From assembly GCA_018262855.1 (NCBI GenBank), contig JADFDO010000003.1, positions 62,001-126,000 of the forward strand: 64,000 nt of DNA. The letters are read 5' to 3'. This document shows positions 36,967 through 46,310 of this stretch, in pieces; the first letter of the stretch is position 1; the number at the start of each line of letters is the position of its first letter. The notes beneath the pieces were generated by a model. That model made no database searches. It was not told the origin of the DNA and saw only the letters and a program-made list of their open reading frames with translations. The stretch is from Methanolinea sp. (GTDB taxonomy: Archaea; Halobacteriota; Methanomicrobia; Methanomicrobiales; Methanospirillaceae). The position numbers and the translations under genes are program-made.

Positions 36967-37541
36967 GCACCTCCTGCTGCAAGGAAGTTCATCATGATAT
37001 GCCGGCCTTCAGGCGTCATGATACTCTCGGGATGAAACTGCAGGCCGAATAAAGGAAGGTTCCTGTGCATAACTCCCATTACGCATCCGTCATCAACAGA
37101 GAAGGCAACAGTCTCGAATTCATCGGGGATGGTTTCCGGCAGGGCAGCGAGGGAGTGATAGCGGGTTGCAGTGAAGGGATTGGGCAGCCCAAAGAAGAGT
37201 CCGTTTCCTGTGTGGATTATTCTGCTTGTCTTCCCGTGCACCGGGACATCCATCCTCGTGACGGCTGCACCATGGCAGTGAAGAATTGTCTGGTGACCCA
37301 GGCAAACACCGAGAATTGGGACTTCTTGTTTAAATTCATGGATAACGTCCCTGCAAATCCCTGAACCTTCGGGTGTTCCCGGGCCTGGGGAGAGGATAAT
37401 GCGATCAGGGTCTGCATCTCTTACGTCGGAGATCTGGCGATCACAGGTGATCGTGACAGGTTCAGCTCCGAGTATGCCGACCAGCTGATAGAGGTTGTAG
37501 GTGAAACTGTCAAAACAGTCAATAATCACAACTCTCATCAT
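36963..37541 (-). CDS. trpG: Anthranilate synthase component II (glutamine amidotransferase)
   Basis: 192 residues. The class I amidotransferase triad is visible: Cys80 in GVCLGHQ, and His and Glu in FHPES. It supplies ammonia to TrpE. Overlaps both trpE and trpD by four bases. Confidence 0.95.
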   Translation of the reverse strand: MMRVVIIDCFDSFTYNLYQLVGILGAEPVTITCDRQISDVRDADPDRIILSPGPGTPEGSGICRDVIHEFKQEVPILGVCLGHQTILHCHGAAVTRMDVPVHGKTSRIIHTGNGLFFGLPNPFTATRYHSLAALPETIPDEFETVAFSVDDGCVMGVMHRNLPLFGLQFHPESIMTPEGRHIMMNFLAAGGA

Positions 37542-39103
37542 ACCCCTCCTGAAAATCCGACCGCTTTCATCATTGCTCCGGCCTTGTGCTCGGTCTCTTC
37601 AAATTCACGCTCGGGTATCGAATCAGCGACAATACCTGCTCCTGTTGAGAACTCGACAAGTCCCTGCCTGGCTTTCAGGGTTCTGATGGCGATGGCAAAT
37701 TCAAGCAGATCGTTAAATCCCGCATATCCGACAGCCCCGGCATACAGACCTCTCGGTTGTTCCTCCAGTTCTGCAATGATCTGCATAGCCCGTATCTTCG
37801 GAGCTCCGCTCACCGTTCCAGCCGGGAAACATGACGCAAATGCATCAAACCTGTCCTGTCCATCACGAAGCCTCCCGCATACACGTGAGACGATATGCTG
37901 GACGTGAGAGAACTGTTCAACCTCCATGTATTCCGGGACCTGGACCGATCCGAAATCCGATACCCTTCCTATATCGTTCCTGGCCAGATCCACGAGCATC
38001 AGGTGTTCTGCCCGTTCCTTTGGATCTGCCAGGAGTTCTGCGGCGAACCTTGCATCTTCGGCAGGACTACTGCCGCGTGGCCTTGTTCCCGCGATAGGGA
38101 CAGTCTGGACACTCTTTCCCTCCACCTTTACGAGCATCTCAGGGCTCGACCCTATGATTGCTTCGTCGCCAAACTGGAGATAATAGAGGTAGGGGGAGGG
38201 ATTTATGATCCTGATTGCTCCATAGATATCCAGCGGATCTCCCTCATACCGGCATGTGATCTTCCTCGATAGAACAACCTGGAATATATCTCCGGCATGG
38301 ATATATCCCAGGGCTCTCCTGACCGCTCTCATGTAGGCTTCACGGTGTGCTGTCGCGACAGGGGGTTGGGGCTTTGGGAGCCTCTCTCCAGAATCTCCGG
38401 TCCCTGCTGCCGGGATAGTCCTGATCTTCTCCTCGAGCTGTTCAAGAGATGCCTCTGCACGGGCAAAGTCCTCGTTGCAGTCTACAGCTTCCTGAACAAG
38501 GAGTGTGTCAAAAAGAACGCATGTACTTTTGACATGGTCAAAGACCACACCCTTGGTGCAGAACATGAACCTGGCGAGCGGTCCATCTTTTCCAGCACTC
38601 ACCATTCCATTTGAGATATCCCCCACCATGTCATATGCACAATATCCCACAAGGCCACCGAGAAAGGTCGTGCCGGAAGGCCCCATCCACATGAACTGCC
38701 CGAGTAGTTTCCGAATCTGGTCAACAGGGTGACCCTTCCCGGGGATGTTGATGATATCCCGGAGATCCTTATTACCATCACATGTAATCTCACCGTCCAG
38801 ATTCAGGCAGACAGGTGGATCCAGGCAGAGTATCGATCTGACCGCTCTTCGGGGAATACCTTCCATTGACTCGAGGATACACCCTCTTCCTTTTCCGAGT
38901 GCACGAAATATCGAATAAGCATCGGCAGATGGCAGCGCCATCTTTCTTGTTACAGGAATGATCTTAAGGCCACTGCTCCCTGATGTATCACGCATTACCT
39001 CTCCTGGGTTTTTGCTGAGTGCCGCCCTGGAGGCGGCATGAACCAGTCCAGTGGCATCACCTGGAATTGGCATGTTGTTTTTTCCATGCTTATTTTTGTA
39101 CAT
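37538..39103 (-). CDS. trpE: Anthranilate synthase component I
   Basis: 521 residues from the ATG at 39103. The chorismate-binding core is complete (GDIFQVVLSRK, PIAGTRPRG, EHLMLVDLARNDIGRV, FPAGTVSGAPKIRAM). The N-terminal feedback region has CILESMEG, the LLES-type tryptophan site. First gene of trpEGDCFBA. The ATG itself is part of a TGTACA hexamer and the first of two direct repeats in the promoter; a later start at MPIPGD (39073) is possible. Confidence 0.94.
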   Translation of the reverse strand: MYKNKHGKNNMPIPGDATGLVHAASRAALSKNPGEVMRDTSGSSGLKIIPVTRKMALPSADAYSIFRALGKGRGCILESMEGIPRRAVRSILCLDPPVCLNLDGEITCDGNKDLRDIINIPGKGHPVDQIRKLLGQFMWMGPSGTTFLGGLVGYCAYDMVGDISNGMVSAGKDGPLARFMFCTKGVVFDHVKSTCVLFDTLLVQEAVDCNEDFARAEASLEQLEEKIRTIPAAGTGDSGERLPKPQPPVATAHREAYMRAVRRALGYIHAGDIFQVVLSRKITCRYEGDPLDIYGAIRIINPSPYLYYLQFGDEAIIGSSPEMLVKVEGKSVQTVPIAGTRPRGSSPAEDARFAAELLADPKERAEHLMLVDLARNDIGRVSDFGSVQVPEYMEVEQFSHVQHIVSRVCGRLRDGQDRFDAFASCFPAGTVSGAPKIRAMQIIAELEEQPRGLYAGAVGYAGFNDLLEFAIAIRTLKARQGLVEFSTGAGIVADSIPEREFEETEHKAGAMMKAVGFSGGV

Positions 39104-39128
39104 TATTGATTATATAAATACATTGTTG
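39099..39128 (-). promoter_or_regulatory. Direct repeats TACATTRTTG at the trpE start
   Basis: TACATTATTG (39099-39108) and TACATTGTTG (39119-39128), written on the plus strand, lie 20 bases apart over and before the trpE start codon; TGTACA at 39097-39102 matches the hexamer known as the TrpY box in Methanothermobacter. The same TACATTATTG is found before trpB2. Confidence 0.5.
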
Positions 39129-39505
39129 AAATCATTTAAATGATTATATATAAATTATCCTGATGGATGCCAGGTGAGATTTTTAGAGTCGGGTTTGCCT
39201 TGCATAGATCCACAGGACCCCCTCCGCGCATATACCTTTATACCAACTGTCGGTATCACGCTCTTTGGGTTTTGCCCATGAATACCATCACCCGGTTTTT
39301 TTTGGAGTTGAATCCGAAGAAGAGTGCCTCATCAAGGTCACGGATGCTGGGGAACCATAATCATGCCCACAACAGTCATCCACTATTAGGAGGTAGGTGC
39401 TCTCTTGATTGAAACTGAGAGAAATTCATCTGGTCCCTGGAAGAGCATACAGGGACCTGAACGATACCTTCATCGCTGTCCCGGGGTTTCTCTTCCTAGG
39501 TACAC
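39104..39505. other. Intergenic region between trpE and peroxiredoxin
   Basis: About 400 bases. The left 55 bases are the trp promoter. A TATA-like CCTTTATACC (about 39233-39242) could start a message with a leader of some 240 bases before the peroxiredoxin gene. A 44-codon frame from 39281 has no recognisable product and no ribosome site. Confidence 0.45.
39130..39145 (-). promoter_or_regulatory. 16-bp palindrome in the trpE promoter
   Basis: AATCATTTAAATGATT is a perfect palindrome. On the minus strand it directly follows a TATA-like ATTTATATATAA (about 39145-39156), so it would lie between box and transcription start. Confidence 0.45.
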
Positions 39506-40000
39506 ATGTCTGATAAGAACGATGACCCCCTCCTTGACGTCCCGGCGCCACCATTCTGCCTCCCGGATTCGCAGGGCAACGAGGTGTGCCTCTCGCAATT
39601 CCGCGGGAAATGGGTAGTCCTCTACTTTTACCCCCGTGACAACACCCCCGGGTGCACGCTTGAAGCTCTCTCCTTCAATGCTGCACTTGAGTATTTCGCA
39701 GAGATGGGTGCGCAGATCCTCGGTGTAAGCGCAGATACTCCGGAGAGTCACCAGAGATTTGCCGACCGGCACAACCTCCAGATACTGCTCCTCTCCGACA
39801 CCAGCCACCATACCCTCGAAACATACCATTCATGGCAACCAAAAAAGATCTTTGGAAAAGAGGTTCTCGGCACCCAGCGGGATACTTTCCTGATCGACCC
39901 TGAAGGCAAGGTGGTCGAGGTATGGAGAAAAGTATCCCCGAAAGCCCATGCTGAAGAAGTCAGGACCTCGCTCATCGCGAGGCTGTCAGGATCGATATAG
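39506..40000 (+). CDS. bcp: Peroxiredoxin of the Bcp/PrxQ type
   Basis: 164 residues. YPRDNTPGCTLEA holds the peroxidatic Cys (residue 50). The resolving Cys that many PrxQ proteins have five residues later is replaced by Leu (CTLEAL), so this member should work as a one-Cys type or use another partner. It reduces peroxides with thioredoxin-like donors. Confidence 0.92.
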   Translation: MSDKNDDPLLDVPAPPFCLPDSQGNEVCLSQFRGKWVVLYFYPRDNTPGCTLEALSFNAALEYFAEMGAQILGVSADTPESHQRFADRHNLQILLLSDTSHHTLETYHSWQPKKIFGKEVLGTQRDTFLIDPEGKVVEVWRKVSPKAHAEEVRTSLIARLSGSI

Positions 40001-40137
40001 AATGGACTTCCCGTTCATAGAACCCGGAACCCCACGACAGTGAAAAGGTAAGAGTCCAATTATACTCCTTTTTTATTGTTCGAGGATGACCGATACAGGA
40101 CGGGAAGACTTTTCCATCAGACACAGGAGGAGATGAG

Positions 40138-40803
40138 ATGCATACACCCCGCATTCAGGAAACCACTGAAGGAATTCAGGATAAAATAACAGTTGCGCAC
40201 TATGACGAGATGCAGAAGAACCTCTGTCGGGCAGGGGTTCTCCCGGTCCAGGCACTCCTGCAATGTGGAATCACGACAGGATCAGCCCTTGAGATCGGCC
40301 CTGGTCCCGGGTATTTTGGCCTGGAGTGGCTGAAATCTACAGAGGGTTCTGTTTTAACCGGTCTTGAGATTAGCCCAGCCATGATTCGCGTCGCACAGAA
40401 GAACGCTGCTGCGTATGGTTTCAGTAAGAGGGCGCATTACCAGGAGGGAAATGCGATGTCCATCCCATTTGATGCCGGATCCTTCGATGCAGTATTTTCA
40501 AATGGATCACTGCATGAATGGGAAGATCCCTCTGCAGTCTTTCGGGAGATCTCACGGGTTCTCAAACCCGGCGGGCGTTTTTGCATCACCGATCTCAGAA
40601 GGGACCTCTCCCCTGATATCTACAAAAACATGTACGAATCGTGCCAGCCCGAAGAGATACGCCCCGGATTTGTATCATCAGTAAGGGCTTCCTATACAAA
40701 AAAGGAGATTGAAGAGATTCTCTCATCATCCGGGCTTGCCGGCTGGCTGGTACTTGCGCATCGTTACGGACTCATGGTCTCGGGCCGCATACCTTCTGCC
40801 TGA
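40138..40803 (+). CDS. Class I SAM-dependent methyltransferase
   Basis: 221 residues with ALEIGPGPGYFGLEWL (motif I), TGLEISPAM (acidic ribose contact), GNAMSIPFDAGSFDAVFS and RVLKPGGRF, a UbiE-like small-molecule methyltransferase pattern. The substrate cannot be told. Convergent with another methyltransferase with two bases between the stops. Confidence 0.85.
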   Translation: MHTPRIQETTEGIQDKITVAHYDEMQKNLCRAGVLPVQALLQCGITTGSALEIGPGPGYFGLEWLKSTEGSVLTGLEISPAMIRVAQKNAAAYGFSKRAHYQEGNAMSIPFDAGSFDAVFSNGSLHEWEDPSAVFREISRVLKPGGRFCITDLRRDLSPDIYKNMYESCQPEEIRPGFVSSVRASYTKKEIEEILSSSGLAGWLVLAHRYGLMVSGRIPSA

Positions 40804-40805
40804 TA

Positions 40806-41486
40806 TCACTCCCCTTTCTTACCCAAAAATACACAAAACGTCCGGTTTTTATAGACGATATCCACACCAGAGAAACCGGCTTTTGAGAGCCATGTGACCT
40901 GGTCAAGGAGTGGTGCGTTCCTGTCGAGTGTGTCCCTGCGTTTCATCGCGGCTTTCAGTTCATCCCGCGGGAATGGGCTTGCACTGACGAACGCATCCCA
41001 GTATTCGATATTTCTCCTTGAGAGCCATTCCGACTGCGCCTCGGCCTGATCGGCGTTGACAAAGAGACCTCCGGGATTCAAGGCTTCGAATATCCGGCTG
41101 AACAATCTGCGCTTATCACCATGCTCCAGGTGATGGATCGAGAGCGCCGAGCACACGAGGTCGTACCTGCCCTGTATATCCTCCCTACTGTAGTCGGTAA
41201 CAACGAAGCGGACATTCGGATTGTCGGAAAACCGCTCCCTCGCAACATCCAGCATGTTGCTGGATATGTCGATAAGGGTGATTTTACCTTCCGGATACTT
41301 CTGCAGGAGGAGCGCAGAGAGGAGACCGGTACCGGCCCCGATATCAAGAATCGCCGGGGCTTCAAGGGATGTATCAGCAGCCCAGACCGCTGCATTGTAG
41401 AACTCCTCCATCCCAGGTATAATATACCGCCGCTGGGCATCATACCGCGATGCGATGGCATCAAACGCTCTTTTTAAGTCCTCCAT
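40806..41486 (-). CDS. Class I SAM-dependent methyltransferase
   Basis: 226 residues: ILDIGAGTGLLSALLL (motif I), ITLIDISSNML, LVCSALSIHHL and LNPGGLFVNAD. The opening (FDAIASRYDAQRRYIIPGMEEFY) is shared with methyltransferases of the CmoA/TrmB-neighbouring groups. No operon partner. Substrate unknown. Confidence 0.85.
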   Translation of the reverse strand: MEDLKRAFDAIASRYDAQRRYIIPGMEEFYNAAVWAADTSLEAPAILDIGAGTGLLSALLLQKYPEGKITLIDISSNMLDVARERFSDNPNVRFVVTDYSREDIQGRYDLVCSALSIHHLEHGDKRRLFSRIFEALNPGGLFVNADQAEAQSEWLSRRNIEYWDAFVSASPFPRDELKAAMKRRDTLDRNAPLLDQVTWLSKAGFSGVDIVYKNRTFCVFLGKKGE

Positions 41487-41789
41487 CAGGGAGAGATGTG
41501 ATGTGTTGACTCATAATAACACGCCAGTATCATCAGTTTCAATACCTGCCACCGCAGGTCTCTCGCTCTGGCAGGCGGGTTGATCCTGCGTCATAATCCT
41601 GGTACCGCAGCATACGATATGATCCATTATGCGAGAAACCCGGATCGGATCGTTGCCGTCCGGAACCTGGACCTTCCTGTAATAAAACTACATGATTCTC
41701 TTCGAGACACAAGCATACGCATTTATGAAAATGGCGCAGCCATTTTCATAGTAAAAAGGGGATATTCAGGATCCCGGCTCCAACCCCTG
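41487..41789. other. Intergenic region with strong hairpin
   Basis: About 300 bases between two minus-strand genes. No gene was found; the main content is the 12-bp stem-loop at 41724-41750 and the promoter of the methyltransferase. Confidence 0.5.
41724..41750 (-). terminator. 12-bp perfect hairpin downstream of the MEDS-PAS gene
   Basis: TATGAAAATGGC and GCCATTTTCATA pair fully around a GCA loop, 40 bases past the stop of the MEDS-PAS gene. It may shape the 3' end of that transcript; archaeal termination does not normally need hairpins, so another role is possible. Confidence 0.4.
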
Positions 41790-43160
41790 CTATTCAACCC
41801 GCCTGATTATTGCCAGGATATACCCGGCGGTCTGCCGTCCAAAACCGGCATGACTCCAGTCGATCTGCCATGCTTTTCCATCGCATCCCTGGACCTGGCA
41901 CGCGGGGATATCCGGTCCCTCCTCAAGGAACAGCGCAATACTCCTCTTTACTTCTTCCTCTCCCCCAGGGGAAAGGAGTGCCCAGAGGGGTTTTCCGTAG
42001 ACCCCCTCCCTTACTGTCACGGGTGTGAGTGAACGGGCAGGCTTGTTGGCATAGAGCATGATCCCTTCGGGGGTTGTCACTACCGTGGCATTTGGTGTGA
42101 GGTTAAGAACCGCATCGAGAACCTGCTCGCGTTCACGCCTGGTCTTCTCCTCCATCTTGAGTGCAGTAACATCACGGAAGATAGCCCGGGTATACTGCGG
42201 TTTCCCATCTTCAGTCTTACAGTTCACATTCCCTTCGACATACACCTTTTTTCCTGATTTCGACCGGAACGTTGCCTCGATCCGGCCAACATCAGTTCCG
42301 GCCATTACGCATGAAAATAATGTCTTGCAGTGTTCAAGGCTTGAAGGATCGATAATATCAAAAATATTGAGAGTGCTGACCTCCTCGGCGGAGTACTCCA
42401 GGGTATCCCTCCATGCCCTGTTCACGTAAAGGAATTTTCCTTCCGGGCTTACACTCTGAATCAGGTCGTTGGCATTCTCCAGGATATCCCTGAACCGATC
42501 TTCCGTTTCAGCGAGAGCTTGAGAGGTTGACGAGAGATTTCTCAGGGTATCAAGCCAGTGCTGCAGTTCGATTGACGGGAGAGTATATTGCATGGCATCG
42601 GAGGCAGGGATATAAAATAAGTTGCCAACCAGCTTCCTGTCGAGAATGATTTTTGGATGCGTTCGCAGGACATCCTGAAGCGCGTGGGGAGGGAAGAGAT
42701 CCATCTTGTATCCGCACACCATGACAAGGTTTTTCTCATCGAACAGGGGTTCAAGGCCAGCCATGTCACCGACCAGTTTCTGGCTTGACCGGCGGGAACC
42801 GATGGGTGGCACCTCGCGAATGATGCAGAGGGCTGAATAGCCAGCATCCTTTGCATTCCTGATCTGTCTCCTGATGTATGCCTGTGCATTCTTCGCAGAG
42901 GAAAAATTCAGGTGAAATTCGGAATTCTGGTGGGATACTATTTTGACACCTTTCTCCTTGGTATTCAAATCGCCCTTTAACGTAAGAGCGATATTCTCCT
43001 GGGGCAGCCTAGCAATATACAGCAGACACCACTTGTTCCTGGCGCACAACTCAAGAATTTCCCTGGTGATCTCCTCAAATTCAGCCTTCTCATGGTACAG
43101 TATGGCAATATGATCCCCCGGGGCCAGGTGGTCCACGTCCTCATTGTATATGGCATTCAT
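41790..43160 (-). CDS. MEDS-PAS-PAS signalling protein without output domain
   Basis: 456 residues from the ATG at 43160. Residues 1 to about 180 are a MEDS domain (DHIAILYHEKAEFEEITREI, later IPPIG-like and MVCGYKMDLFPP), a RecA-like module named from methanogen and methylotroph sensors. Two PAS domains follow (about 215-340, with the PAC stretch, and 350-456). No kinase, cyclase or DNA-binding part is present, so it must act through another protein. An upstream ATG at 43184 adds eight residues. Confidence 0.82.
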   Translation of the reverse strand: MNAIYNEDVDHLAPGDHIAILYHEKAEFEEITREILELCARNKWCLLYIARLPQENIALTLKGDLNTKEKGVKIVSHQNSEFHLNFSSAKNAQAYIRRQIRNAKDAGYSALCIIREVPPIGSRRSSQKLVGDMAGLEPLFDEKNLVMVCGYKMDLFPPHALQDVLRTHPKIILDRKLVGNLFYIPASDAMQYTLPSIELQHWLDTLRNLSSTSQALAETEDRFRDILENANDLIQSVSPEGKFLYVNRAWRDTLEYSAEEVSTLNIFDIIDPSSLEHCKTLFSCVMAGTDVGRIEATFRSKSGKKVYVEGNVNCKTEDGKPQYTRAIFRDVTALKMEEKTRREREQVLDAVLNLTPNATVVTTPEGIMLYANKPARSLTPVTVREGVYGKPLWALLSPGGEEEVKRSIALFLEEGPDIPACQVQGCDGKAWQIDWSHAGFGRQTAGYILAIIRRVE

Positions 43161-43274
43161 CGTGTGCCCTTTCCCTGCAGGCATGTGTCGTTCTCCTGGA
43201 AGAAGTGTGTACCTTTGGGAAGGGTATGTGAAAATAAAATACTTTCGCGTTTATTTAAAAAATAGAATATAACT

Positions 43275-44417
43275 TCAACATTCATTTGGACAGGGGATAT
43301 CCTCTCTTCCAATTCTCACCCTCCTCGCAATCCTGTATCCGGATACGACGGGGATATGATCTCCAAAATCCCTGTCAAGCACCGCATCTCCGGTATCCAC
43401 AAAAACAACAGGAGTTTCTGCAAGTTTTTGCGGGGTAGCAATGACGATGATATTCTCTATCCCGATCATCCGGAGAACTTCAGGGCTCACCTGCTGTGTT
43501 CCCCTTCCGAGGAGCGATCCCTGAGCGCCGATGATACTAATGACCAGCCGGGCTGGCATGTTCTTTTTAATGAGGGCCAGCATCGCCTTTTCATTCAGGT
43601 CGGAATCAACAAGTTTTACCCCCTTTACTGCGTCAAATCCGAGAAGTGTCTTTTTTAGGCCCAGTCTCTCTGCAATAGCAGCAGTGGTGCTTCCCGGTCC
43701 AAGGAGATAGAGGACCTCTGGTGTGCCTTCCATGACTTCGCTGATGAAGCGGCCAATATCGCTCTTCGCCCTCTCCTCATCATGGCTTTCAAATACCTGC
43801 TTGGTTCCCTGACTGAGCCCCTGAACATACGGACTCTTCGCAATGCCGAAAAGGCGGGATCGGAGTTCTCCTTCCCGATATGCTTCCTCATCAACATCCA
43901 CAACCTCTGCATCACGAAGGAAAAAACGCCCCCCGCTGGTACAGCCAGACCTGATTATTTGAGCGGCTGCAACAGGGGTAACTGCAAAGACCGCCGAGAA
44001 CATCTTCACCCCGGCAGGTATTCCAAGCATGGGGATCGCATCACCCAATACAGAATATATGTCCCTTGCAGTCCCATCCCCGCCGCAGAAAAGGACAAGG
44101 TCCACTCTTCTTTGTACAAAGACCCTACACACAGCAATGCTATCATCAGCGCTGGTCGTCCCCTGATCCGGGCAGAAGACCACTTCATAGTCCTTAATCC
44201 CGGCCTTTTTGAGGATCTCTTCACCCATGGTTCCGGAACAGGCAAGGTACCGGACAGGCTGCCCGGCAAGGAGTACGAGCGTCTCAACTGCTCTTTCGGC
44301 AGCCTTGGGCATCGCTCCCCTCGCACGTGCTTCCTCAACCTGCCCGTCAGTTCCTTTCAATCCTACAGTGCCCCCCATTCCTGCAATGGGATTGACAAGG
44401 AACCCTATGAGATACAT
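43275..44417 (-). CDS. ATP-NAD kinase/AcoX-like protein
   Basis: 380 residues from the ATG at 44417 (MYLIGFLVNPIAGMGG). VNPIAGMGG and FCGGDGTARD are the conserved loops of the NAD-kinase fold; the long C-terminal part (LLGPGSTTAAIAERLG) marks the AcoX-like group of unknown phosphate acceptor, distinct from the housekeeping NAD kinase. The frame is open to a GTG at 44498 that overlaps the trpB2 end, which would add 27 residues without family support. Same direction as trpB2, likely one operon. Confidence 0.8.
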   Translation of the reverse strand: MYLIGFLVNPIAGMGGTVGLKGTDGQVEEARARGAMPKAAERAVETLVLLAGQPVRYLACSGTMGEEILKKAGIKDYEVVFCPDQGTTSADDSIAVCRVFVQRRVDLVLFCGGDGTARDIYSVLGDAIPMLGIPAGVKMFSAVFAVTPVAAAQIIRSGCTSGGRFFLRDAEVVDVDEEAYREGELRSRLFGIAKSPYVQGLSQGTKQVFESHDEERAKSDIGRFISEVMEGTPEVLYLLGPGSTTAAIAERLGLKKTLLGFDAVKGVKLVDSDLNEKAMLALIKKNMPARLVISIIGAQGSLLGRGTQQVSPEVLRMIGIENIIVIATPQKLAETPVVFVDTGDAVLDRDFGDHIPVVSGYRIARRVRIGREDIPCPNEC

Positions 44418-44490
44418 TCCTGGAGCGAGAAAGAGAGGGTGTTGTGCACACCAGGCGCGGGACTCCTGATGTACTTCTGGGCAGACACGG

Positions 44491-45855
44491 TCAGGCACCC
44501 GGAATCTTTGGCAGCCTTGCCAGCGATTCGCGTATCAGCTTCTCAGGATACTCATAATCGACCAGCTGCTTTGCATAATAAGCATCAAATGCCGACATGT
44601 CGAAGTGACCGTGTCCCGAACAGTTGAACAGGATGGTCTTTGCTTCACCGCTCTTTTTGCATTTGAGCGCTTCATCGATCGCTGCCTTTGCCGCATGGGA
44701 AGTCTCCGGCGCGATGATGATCCCTTCGGTTCTCGCAAATGTCTGTGCTGCGTCGAAGACCTCGCTCTGGTGGTAGGAGACTGCCCTCATGATCCCGTCA
44801 TGGATCAGCTTTGAGTCGATCGGAGAGGCTCCATGGTAACGGAGTCCCCCGGCATGGATGGAGGGAGGTATAAAATCATGGCCAAGGGTGAACATCTTCA
44901 AAAGTGGTGTCAGCCCTGCCACGTCACCGTAGTCATAGGTGTATACTCCCTTGGTGAGTTTCGGACAGGATGCCGGTTCAACCGCGATGATATCCGTATC
45001 CCTGTGAGTCCCTTTCAGTTTATCACCCGCGAAGGGGAATGATATCCCTGCAAAGTTCGAACCTCCTCCAAGACAGCCAATCACAACATCCGGATATTCG
45101 TCCACGGTTGCCAGCTGTTCCTTCGATTCCAGCCCGGTGACAGTCTGGTGCAGGCATACATGGTTCAGCACGGATCCGAGTGAGTAATTTGTGTTGCTGT
45201 GAGTCGCTGCATCTTCGACAGCTTCCGATATGGCGATACCAAGGCTCCCCGGTGTCTCAGGGTCTTTCTGAAGAACCGCCGATCCTGATTTTGTCCTCGT
45301 GGAGGGACTTGGAATGCACTCTGCTCCCCATACCTGCATCATGGACTTGCGGTAGGGTTTCTGCGTATAACTGGCACGGACCATGTATACCGTGCACTCA
45401 AGCCCGAAGAGCTGAGTTGCGAACGCGAGGGCAGAACCCCACTGGCCGGCGCCGGTCTCTGTGGCTATCCGTTCGATACCAGCCTTCATGTTGTAATACG
45501 CCTGGGGAACCGCGGTGTTGGGCTTATGGCTCCCGGGCGGACTGACTCCCTCGTACTTGTAGTAAATATGTGCGGGAGTCTTGAGTTGCTTCTCGAGCCG
45601 GTGAGCCCTGTAGAGCGGGCTTGGCCTCCAGAGCCTTAAGACATCCTGAACCTCGGAAGGAATATCGATCATTCTCTTCGGGCTCATCTCCTGCATGATC
45701 AGTTCCATGGGGAATATCTGAGCGAGGTCCTCAGGAACGAGGGGCTTTCCGGTGCCCGGGTGGAGCGGAGGATCCAGTGGGGTGGGAAGGTCTGCCAGGA
45801 TATTGTACCAGGCCTTCGGCATCTGGTCCTCATCGAGAAGGATTTTCGTCTGCAT
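44491..45855 (-). CDS. trpB2: Tryptophan synthase beta chain-like protein (TrpB2)
   Basis: 454 residues. [15 protein letters not shown] carries the PLP lysine and [11 protein letters not shown] the phosphate loop; the longer N-terminus and these variants are those of TrpB2, which works without TrpA and may make tryptophan from free indole. The ATG at 45855 ([11 protein letters not shown]) lies about 24 bases after the TATA-like sequence and has no ribosome site, so it is probably leaderless. The promoter shares a 10-base motif with trpE. Confidence 0.93.
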   Translation of the reverse strand: MQTKILLDEDQMPKAWYNILADLPTPLDPPLHPGTGKPLVPEDLAQIFPMELIMQEMSPKRMIDIPSEVQDVLRLWRPSPLYRAHRLEKQLKTPAHIYYKYEGVSPPGSHKPNTAVPQAYYNMKAGIERIATETGAGQWGSALAFATQLFGLECTVYMVRASYTQKPYRKSMMQVWGAECIPSPSTRTKSGSAVLQKDPETPGSLGIAISEAVEDAATHSNTNYSLGSVLNHVCLHQTVTGLESKEQLATVDEYPDVVIGCLGGGSNFAGISFPFAGDKLKGTHRDTDIIAVEPASCPKLTKGVYTYDYGDVAGLTPLLKMFTLGHDFIPPSIHAGGLRYHGASPIDSKLIHDGIMRAVSYHQSEVFDAAQTFARTEGIIIAPETSHAAKAAIDEALKCKKSGEAKTILFNCSGHGHFDMSAFDAYYAKQLVDYEYPEKLIRESLARLPKIPGA

Positions 45856-45871
45856 GAAATACTGTTGGTTG

Positions 45872-45893
45872 TGTATAAATATATACATTATTG
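45872..45893 (-). promoter_or_regulatory. trpB2 promoter with TGTATA-N4-TATACA and TACATTATTG
   Basis: On the plus strand TGTATA (45872-45877) and TATACA (45882-45887) form an inverted repeat with four bases between; it runs into TACATTATTG (45884-45893), identical with the trpE repeat and in the same direction relative to its gene. The repeat includes the probable TATA box. Confidence 0.5.
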
Positions 45894-45958
45894 CACAATA
45901 TTGTTATTTGATGGCCGGGTTGTGATAACCCGCCGGAGGACTTCCCGCGCTGAACGTG

Positions 45959-46279
45959 TCAGGAGCGAAGGGAAATCAGTGCCTCGTCTCTTGTATTGCA
46001 CATCGTGAATATCCTCGAGAATCCGGTCATATCAAACACCTCTTTCACATACGGATGCAGGGAACAAAGGACCATCTTTCCCCCGAGCGCCCTCAAACGT
46101 TTCATCGCGGCAAGAAGAGCGCGGAGACCTGCGCTGCTGATATACTCAACCGAGGAGAGATCCACCACGATCTTGCGGTCCCCCCCATCAATAGCGCCTG
46201 ATAATTGGTTCTCAAGCAACGGGGCTGTTGCTGCATCTATCCTTCCTGCAGGCGATATCACTCTGGCAGACTGTGACAT
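45959..46279 (-). CDS. STAS-domain protein (anti-sigma factor antagonist-like)
   Basis: 106 residues, a single STAS domain: VISPAGRIDAATAPLLENQL, then VVDLSSVEYISSAGLRAL, in which Ser49 matches the serine phosphorylated in SpoIIAA/RsbV. In bacteria these proteins bind a kinase-like ATPase and change partner on phosphorylation. Archaea have no sigma factor, so the target must differ. It lies 31 bases downstream of the MBL/kinase-like fusion gene and is probably its partner. Confidence 0.88.
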   Translation of the reverse strand: MSQSARVISPAGRIDAATAPLLENQLSGAIDGGDRKIVVDLSSVEYISSAGLRALLAAMKRLRALGGKMVLCSLHPYVKEVFDMTGFSRIFTMCNTRDEALISLRS

Positions 46280-46310
46280 GATTCTATCATCTTCCTTTAG
46301 TGTTTGGTTC

